64,000 nt of DNA from Brachycybe producta. Taxonomy: Eukaryota; Arthropoda; Diplopoda; Playtdesmida; Andrognathidae. This document shows positions 58,222-64,000 of the stretch, piece by piece (position 1 is the stretch's first letter; the number at the start of each line of letters is the position of its first letter). The position numbers were made by a program, and so were the translations under genes. Where the stretch lies: assembly GCA_036925085.1 (NCBI GenBank), contig JAUPFP010000005.1, positions 8,376,498 to 8,440,497 of the forward strand, given 5' to 3'. The notes under the pieces were generated by a model. That model had not been told where the DNA came from. It ran no database searches and saw only the letters and a program-made list of their open reading frames with translations.

Positions 58222-61200
58222 ATACTACCCCTATTTATTTTTGAAAAAGTATTACACGCAAGTTAACAGTGATTGCTACCTTACAAGGAGCAATAATTCT
58301 GTATACTCATTCAAAAGTCAATTTTAAGAACCCTCTTTATTCTTCTTATGGTTGAAATTATAAAAAAGAGGCGAATCTTACAAAAACAAAAAACTTAATT
58401 TAAAAACGAAAAAAATTTCTATTCAAATATTTTATGTAAGAATATTATTTCTGAATAATAATAAGAAAAAAAATAAGCTTAACAAAAAAAAAACTTGTAT
58501 AAAAATAATGTGTTTAATGATGTTATAGTTTGCATAAATGGTAACTTCCGACAACAACAACAACAACAACAAAAATGTAGTCTCAGAAATACGGCAAACT
58601 TCAAAAGAAAACTTACGTTTTCAGCATAAATAGTAAATTAATTTTCAACAACATGTGCACTCTTTCTTTTATATATATAAATATAAATTTCTTGCGTAAA
58701 TTTAAAATGCTGATAAATCGGACTAGTTTAGTTTTTTAAGAAGAAAAAAAGCCACAAATGTGAAAGAAGAAAAGAGAAACAAGAAGATAATAAAAACAAA
58801 ATCTTTCAACCACTTTTGATCCAAAAAAGACTTTCAACTTTTACTCGCCTTAGTGAATTATTCATACAAGTACAAAATATCATTTGCATAAGTTTATCTG
58901 CCACTACAACTTTGCTTATTATAAAAGCCTTAGTTTTCTGTTTTTTTCTTCTTATTCTTCTTATGTTATAGTACTACTAGTAGTTTTAGTAGTAATATAG
59001 TAGTAGTGAAGAAAAATTAATCAAGAGATTTTTTGGTAAGTTCTAAATATAAATATTGTAGCAATAAAAGAACTTGGTGTATAATAATAAGAAAGAAACA
59101 CTTGGATGAGAAAAATCTTGATGTTGCCACCCAAAAATACTAAACATGCTTCTTACATAACAAACTGAACTTTTTTTTTTCATTTTTCTTCAAAAAGTGT
59201 AATTTATAAGCAAATAAATGTACATAAAAATGTGTAATGGGTGGCCTCAAATACAAAAGCCACACATACAAACTTAACTGACAGAATCAAAAACAGACAT
59301 CACTAAATACAAAAGCAACACAGACACACAAAAAAAACATTATTATTCGAAATAAATTTTTATTTTTTTTCTGAATGTTTCTCCTTCTTGCATTTTGTCA
59401 GCTGAAAATCATCTTTTTAAACACATGAACTTAATAATTTAAAAGCCGCAACAATAACAATGTTTGTGTATGTGTGTCTAACTTTAAGTTCAGTAGACAT
59501 TTTTAGGCAAATAATGTGAACGTTAAACTTTTATTTCGAAACAACAATTAGAAAACAAAATTCAAAGTTTATTAAAAACTAGAATAGTAACCAAATATTC
59601 TAAAAAAATATTATCATAAAAATACATTTTTATGGCGGGTTGAAAATCATTATGTGACAGAATAAACAAAGTTAAAATGACGTTTATACTTTAAAACTTA
59701 CCTTAAGTGAAATAAAAGGTTTATTTTTAAAAAATAAATTTTAACATATTTTCATCTAATATTTCAGTTTATAACAAAATTTGTTTCTTCTTCTATAATA
59801 AATTACATAAACATACAGTATTTGCAAATTTACTTGAGCTAAACCATAATACTGTTCCTAATGGTACTATTCTCATAATAAAAGTAATTTATAATTTACA
59901 TGCAGTTCACAATTAACTTAGGTCCAAACTGAAAAAGAAAACTGCACTTCAATTAGCCATCTGACAGGACAGTTCAAGTTAAAAGTTCCAAAGTTGACGT
60001 TTTAAGAGCAAAGTTTTCTCAATGAATTTCGGTAAAAGAGGCCAGTTATTTTAATCGTGTTAAGCAGTGATCACATTACCAATATTTAAAGCAAGATTTA
60101 CTGTAACGTGTTCTTGAATTAATTGCAGTTGGCAATGTGATAATAATCTTGCAAGATCTAGTCTTGTCCCTCTGCCATAGGCCTTTATGGCTGCTTGCAG
60201 AGTAATTTTTCAAATTCAAAAATCTAACGTGGTTTCTAGCACACCGTCTTACAGGAAACGCTCATCTTCGTTTTTTTTTTGCAAGAAACTGTGCAAGATT
60301 CATAGCAATATTTGACTTGTGTCTTGCGAAAAAATAACCAGTGTGAGATTTGTTAAAAGTAAATACATGTATTCTGAACAGTGGTACCGGGATGCTAGAC
60401 AAACTTCAGTGGGAATCACTAGCAAAACATAGAGCTGAACAAAGCCTTGCCCTTCTTGAACGTTTGCAAGCTGACGAGAACAATAAATTGTTAGATGGAG
60501 TTCATACTAGAAACATCCATATAAACAGACATGGCCGTCCAAATCTTATTGAAGAACTAACAGCAAGAACTGATGCATATTTCTGGTTGTTCTTTCCAAA
60601 TGTATTTATAGACTATGGAATTTTCTTCCAGTAGGCCTCCATAGTCTTGTTTAAGGACAAATTCAGTTTGATGATGATGTTTAAACATCGCTTAAATTAG
60701 TAATCTTCAAAGTGGGGTACGTGCGTCAGTAGGCCCTACGTATGGGTACGCCAAGAAAATTTAATATTTTCCTTTTCATATTTTTTTCTTCCTAAAAACA
60801 AGTTTTATACTGACAGAGAAAAATAAGAAAATTAATTAACGAATAGCAAATATTAACTTGTATTTTTAAATTAGATGATCATGAACACTAAATAGACAAC
60901 GAATTAGTAGGCTGGTAGCTGCAACACTTTCGCGTACACGTAGTAGGGGGCCGGGCAGACAGCAATGCTTATTATTACACTAGTAGCATACGTTTCGTAC
61001 CATGTGAGGAGGGAGGGACACAGCCTCCTTATCCTAATGATAAGGTTATCCTCTTAGGATAAGGAGGCCATGGGCGGAAATCATCATTTATGAAACCTAT
61101 CATTTATGATTATGAATGAGCCCCTGTAACAGGACTCTCGAACTGATTACAGACCTACTGAGTAACTTTCAATTTTTTGTTCAAAATTTCATTCATATCA

Positions 61201-63755
61201 TGCTTGTTATATCAATGCAAACATTTCAATGCTCAATTGTTTTAAAACCTTATGTACATTGTGACACCAACCACACATGTGCCAGCTGCATATGTGTCAA
61301 TGAGGCCGCTCACTTTGAACCCCTTTCACCTGATGGCACCCTGTGGTGTCTGAAACTGACCAGTCTAAAAAAGACATTAAATTCATTCGGAATTCTCATG
61401 GATTTCGACAGTTTAAACGATTATAGAAAACAGAGTTTCTCAAAATAGAAACTTCAGACACAAAATTTGATGTTTCCCATGATCGAAAAGGGCCATTAAT
61501 TCTAGATTCCATCTAATTCTTCTTCTCAAAATTTGATGCCGAGTCAGGACTGGCCATTGGTCAATCGGACCAATGGGCAACTTGCACAAGGCAAGCTCAG
61601 GGCTAATTATCGTTGATTTTCGTTTTAAGATGTTGATTTCGTAAACCATTCAAGTGTGGAATATTCTAAGTTCAATAGTCGTTTTGGACTTCGGAGTTTT
61701 ATCAGTCAATCGTATGTTATTTTTATATCGCCAATGTATCAAAACATATAAAAATAAACCAGTTTTATATAGCTATATAAGAGGGAAGTCTTTTTCTCTG
61801 TGTAGTTGCACCTCTAGGAGGTGCAAAGTCGTCACTTTCTCTTTAAAATGTGGGAACTTTGAGTCCCGTACACACGGAACCCAATACAGATCGACATACC
61901 AGGAAGTCCTTCTCCAACCCGGAGCGGAGGCGCGACCAGGGGCCGCGCATTCAGGTAATCAAGTCGAAATGGAACACACGACAGGTCAAAAAGCCCGAGC
62001 TTGGGAGGTGCGGAGCAGCATACAATCCCAACTCAACTGGCTGGTACAGGACCAGCCACCCAACAAAGAGACAAAGTGCAGAAATGCCTAGACGACAGGG
62101 GCCAGCCTTGTTACAAAATAATGAACAGCCTGGTCCACGGGGTCCAGGCTCGTCACAACATTAAATAGGTCTGCATTCACTTTATAATCTTTTATTGTTT
62201 TTATTACTGTTACAAAAGGCAAAAAAAACACCAGTTTGACGCCAATTTTGGCACTTACCGTGTCACTCACAATCACAAATAACGCAACCAAAGAAGTTTT
62301 TTTTAAACGTGAATACCATAATTTCATGACAATTTACCAATTACCTCAATTTCATTGCCAACAAAAAAACTTCCAAATAAAACAATAGCCTATTCAAAAT
62401 GACAGTTGATAAACGATAAAATATAGTGTTTGAGAAAAGTTCAACCACTTTAACTGAATTATAAATTGGTGATTTAAATCATTTAACTATACATTGTAAA
62501 TTTGGGCGTAATTATTAGGACCTAATGTCCAGTAGCAGCTAAACAATACAGTTTAAAAAAATATTGAAACCTTGCAAATTGATGAAAAATTCAACCTTTG
62601 CAATAGCTATTTGTGATACAAAAGGAGCTATTTAGTGCGAATTAATGGCAGCCAGTTTAATTTTATCAATTCCATTCATATTCATAATAACAGAAGCATT
62701 TACGAAACAAATTAAAATGATTTATCGCATAATTTTGTGGGGGAAATATTTGTAAAAAAATTTTATAAATACCCATTTTTACAGAAACAAATTTTAAATG
62801 ACGTTTAAGCAGGCAGCAGACGATCAGTTCCGGCTTGACATAACTACCTTCTAAAACAGGGATTGTTTTCAATTTCATAATACACAAATCAATCCATTTA
62901 TTTTAGTTTTTAAGGCTATTTTTGATCTTATTAACTAACTGCTCAAATTCTCATCAACGCAAAGCATTAAATTCTTTCAAAATTACACCCAAAAGACTAA
63001 TATAAAGTGAATTTCTTAGTTTAACAGAAAGCTGAAGTCAAGATTGAAGCTCAGTAAAAGATGGATTGAATAAACAAAATTCACCACACATATACAAACA
63101 CATATTTATGAATTAAAAATCTAGGATTGTCAATCTCGGAATGATCGTCTGTAGGCATCCAAAATGTTTATTTGAAACTTTAAAACTGAGTAAAAAAAAT
63201 GATCAATCCTGGCTTGTCAAACCCGAATTACCTTTCAATATTCCTACAGACATCATCGTCTATACGCAGCTCAAAAGTAAAAAATATGCTTATGATATTT
63301 TTAAGTTTATATTACAAAAACAGTTTATGTCAATTTGAAAAATATGTTTCAAAGTGAAAAGCGAAAATCAACAGTTTAAAACTGTCATAAAAAGTTTATT
63401 TTTAAAGAATCATTCTACCTCGACTTTCTCTCATCAGCTACCTTTAATTAATTTTCTAATTTCAAACAAATCTTTCATTTTTTTTTGCTTCTGAAAACTG
63501 TTTAATTGAATTTCTGTACCTGATAAAAACTGGAAAAAAAATTATAAATACTAAATAAACAAAAACTTACCAAATTCAACATAAGGGCTGAATGGTATAA
63601 CAATAGCAACTATTATGCGTCCAGTAACAGGTTTGATTTTAGCTGTCATTTGTTGAAGAATCATCAGAGGTCTTTCACAACGATCCAACAAATTTAAACA
63701 AGAAATTACATCATACATAACTCCATCTTGATACCAATCATCAATACCTAATAAA
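56721..63755 (-). CDS. METTL9: METTL9 homologue, last two coding exons (5' part outside the window)
   Basis: METTL9 (DREV) is an S-adenosylmethionine-dependent methyltransferase that makes 1-methylhistidine in His-x-His motifs. Two exons are visible: 63755-63571 (acceptor AG at 63757-63756, donor GT at 63570-63569) and 57022-56721 (acceptor AG at 57024-57023, TGA stop at 56723-56721), joined in phase 1. The first encodes LLGIDDWYQDG, YDVISCLNLLDRCERPL, then GRIIVAIVIPFSPYVE. These match the post-SAM region of the family, including the hallmark YDVISCLNLLDRC. The second encodes RPLELLKIQGDTFEDQV, LPYLCEGN-like VPYLCEGN and DVVFILK, the usual C terminus. About 30 further residues follow (…KPQQQFVNLETCSVAAEF…) where vertebrate proteins stop, so this tail is lineage-specific or a mis-called end. 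The N-terminal SAM-binding motifs are not in the window. The 6.5-kb intron is full of repeats. Confidence 0.93.
57090..57280. repeat. Palindromic TTGAACTTCAACTTGAACC repeat, copy 3
   Basis: Left half GAAACTTGACACTTGAAAAT with ATTCCAACATAAAAAACCC; right half GGGTTTTTCTACATTG and AGTTAAAGTTCAACGTCAAA. It lies in the METTL9 intron, just inside the last acceptor. Confidence 0.55.
57340..57530. repeat. Relative of the DNAJC11-intron MITE
   Basis: It shares GTCG.. TGGCTGGACT..TTGCAAT and AAAGAAACCTTGGAACACA-like words with 38659-38810. Terminal repeats are decayed. It lies in the METTL9 last intron. Confidence 0.4.
57583..58215. mobile_element. (TA)n-ended composite repeat, copy 2 (inverted)
   Basis: It mirrors copy 1: terminal hairpin (57586-57603), inner foldback (about 57625-57755; arms TAGAATTTCTTTTCC and AAAAGAAATTCTA) with TGACGTCA, body ending in GGGTTCTTGGATGGGAAGAG, then a (CA)n run, GGGGCTTAATAT and a (TA)n array of about 78 bases (58137-58214). 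Shared order and shared array prove that the microsatellite belongs to the element end rather than the site. Confidence 0.75.
58137..58214. repeat. (AT)n array
   Basis: Perfect alternating AT of about 39 repeats, ending at ATATATTTATAT. It forms the end of the composite repeat to its left. Confidence 0.95.
59560..59800. mobile_element. MITE-A copy in METTL9 intron
   Basis: TTTATTAAAAACTAGAATAG opens; AAAAGGTTTATTTTTAAAAA and TATTTCAGTTTATAACAAAA are the right arm. Diverged but with both arms. Confidence 0.5.
59930..60015. repeat. Palindromic repeat family, partial copy 4
   Basis: CTGAAAAAGAAAACTGCACT, GTTCAAGTTAAAAGTTCC and AAGAGCAAAGTTTTCTC match the terminal parts of copies 1-3, with the central segment deleted. 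Confidence 0.4.
60163..60634 (+). mobile_element. LINE 3'-end fragment (CR1/L2/Jockey-like RT C terminus)
   Basis: An open stretch at about 60390-60634 reads LQWESLAKHRAEQSLALLER and later ARTDAYFWLFFPNVFIDYG. This fits the C-terminal pattern of CR1/L2/Jockey-type LINE proteins (L-W-x-S-L, then R-T-D-x-Y-x-x-S-F-F-P). It is a relic with no domain upstream. At 60170-60205 a short stretch (CTCTGCCATAGGC … TTGCAGAGTAATT) recurs at about 21048-21093, suggesting that both are pieces of one family. The clade is uncertain. Confidence 0.5.
61023..61068. repeat. Perfect 14-bp hairpin GCCTCCTTATCCTA
   Basis: GCCTCCTTATCCTA at 61023-61036 is exactly inverted at 61055-61068, with an ATGATAAGGTTATCCTCT spacer that is itself partly palindromic (ATAAGGTTAT). 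It lies in the METTL9 intron next to the G+C-richer repeat copy. Confidence 0.7.
61255..61355. repeat. G+C-richer dispersed repeat, copy 2
   Basis: ATTGTGACACCAACCACACA … GCATATGTGTCAATG … GGCACCCTGTGGTGTC matches the copy at 30645-30765. It lies in the METTL9 intron. Confidence 0.45.
61790..62165. other. G+C-rich insert of unknown origin in METTL9 intron
   Basis: This is one of the few G+C-rich patches outside the exons and the RTE. It has two overlapping plus-strand open frames (61654-62091, 61850-62164), both basic and polar with no recognised domain. A short hairpin GCACCTCTAGGAGGTGC lies at 61808-61824. It might be the 5' region of a retroelement; weak similarity to 31315-31500 (GGAGGTGC, CAGGTCAAAAAG) hints at a shared family. 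Confidence 0.35.
63335..63490. mobile_element. MITE-A copy, degraded, METTL9 intron
   Basis: ATAAAAAGTTTATTTTTAAA then CATCAGCTACCTTTAATTAA and TTTTCTAATTTCAAACAAAT. Only the right half is clear. Confidence 0.4.
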
Positions 63756-63859
63756 CTGAAACAAAAGTTTATTTTATTATATTGCAATTGTTTAAGTTGT
63801 TTTTAAAATTTCAAAATCTCTCAAACTGTCTTGTCTTGAAGGAGCAAAATTAAAAAAGC

Positions 63860-64000
63860 TTACATTTTAAAAACTAGAAGGGTCGCTCAATCACTTAACA
63901 ATAGTTTCAGTGTGACATCTCTTAAAAGAAACTTCACATGTTACTTTAAAAATCACTCAATTTCAACTTTTTGTTTATACAAAGTTTATTTGGAAAGATA
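63860..64000. mobile_element. MITE-A copy, runs off the window
   Basis: AAAAACTAGAAGGGTCGCTC then AATCACTTAACAATAGTTTC and, later, CAAAGTTTATTTGGAAAGAT to the last base. It lies in the METTL9 intron upstream of the 63755 exon. Confidence 0.7.

Larger units (their letters stand above)
57023..63570 (-). other. Last intron of METTL9, repeat-rich
   Basis: This GT-AG intron holds a palindromic repeat (57090-57280), a foldback repeat resembling the one in DNAJC11 intron 11 (57340-57530), the large repeat ending in a (TA)n array (57583-58215), a MITE-A copy (59560-59800), a LINE 3'-end fragment (60163-60634), a G+C-rich insert (61790-62165) and part of another MITE-A (63335-63490). From 58220 to 59550 I see only low-complexity A/T-rich DNA and short (CAA)n or (TAG)n-like runs. 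I found no second gene within it. Confidence 0.7.

Noticed and set aside
61116..61448. 110-codon plus-strand frame in the METTL9 intron
   Set aside because: It crosses a repeat with a copy at 30.7 kb, and no recognisable protein signature is present.

Overview
The window is nuclear DNA from an animal. It is strongly A+T-rich, and the three recognisable genes are split into short exons with GT-AG (once apparently GC-AG) introns. All three are conserved animal single-copy genes: C1orf50 (plus strand), DNAJC11 (minus) and the 3' end of METTL9 (minus). Compact exons with introns of about 0.1-1 kb, an RTE-clade LINE and a very dense population of short foldback DNA transposons suggest an invertebrate. 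An ascidian-like or other marine invertebrate would fit, but the sequence alone does not fix the phylum.

Layout. From 1 to about 35.7 kb I find no confidently recognisable gene. This stretch is A/T-rich DNA carrying microsatellites, many MITE-like foldback elements, a tRNA-derived SINE-like segment, a 5'-truncated RTE copy and two weak candidate exons (1.9-2.1 kb minus, 27.2-27.4 kb plus). C1orf50 (35701-38016, 4 exons, 206 aa) and DNAJC11 (43211-38183, 13 exons, 560 aa) converge tail to tail, with polyadenylation signals less than 100 bp apart. A near-full-length RTE retrotransposon (45482-48735, minus) follows, with a perfect 16-bp target-site duplication and a frame-broken ORF. From 48.8 to 56.7 kb lies intergenic DNA with a tandem array of about 193-bp units. 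METTL9 (last two coding exons, 63755-56721) fills the right end; its 6.5-kb last intron is packed with repeats, and its 5' part lies beyond the window.

The most abundant feature is a hairpin MITE family, called MITE-A here. I recognise about 15 copies or partial copies, including copies in introns of all three genes. Several copies have been split by other elements, and in two cases the interrupted MITE-A copy supplies the empty-site sequence and so defines the target-site duplication of the inserted element (TTA at 27.9/28.3 kb, TAT at 32.7/32.9 kb).

The three genes are not an obvious functional unit: a MICOS-associated J-protein, a DUF2452 protein of unknown role and a histidine methyltransferase. 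I saw no convincing new gene system. The unusual content is the GC-AG intron, the nested transposon record and several unclassified repeat families.
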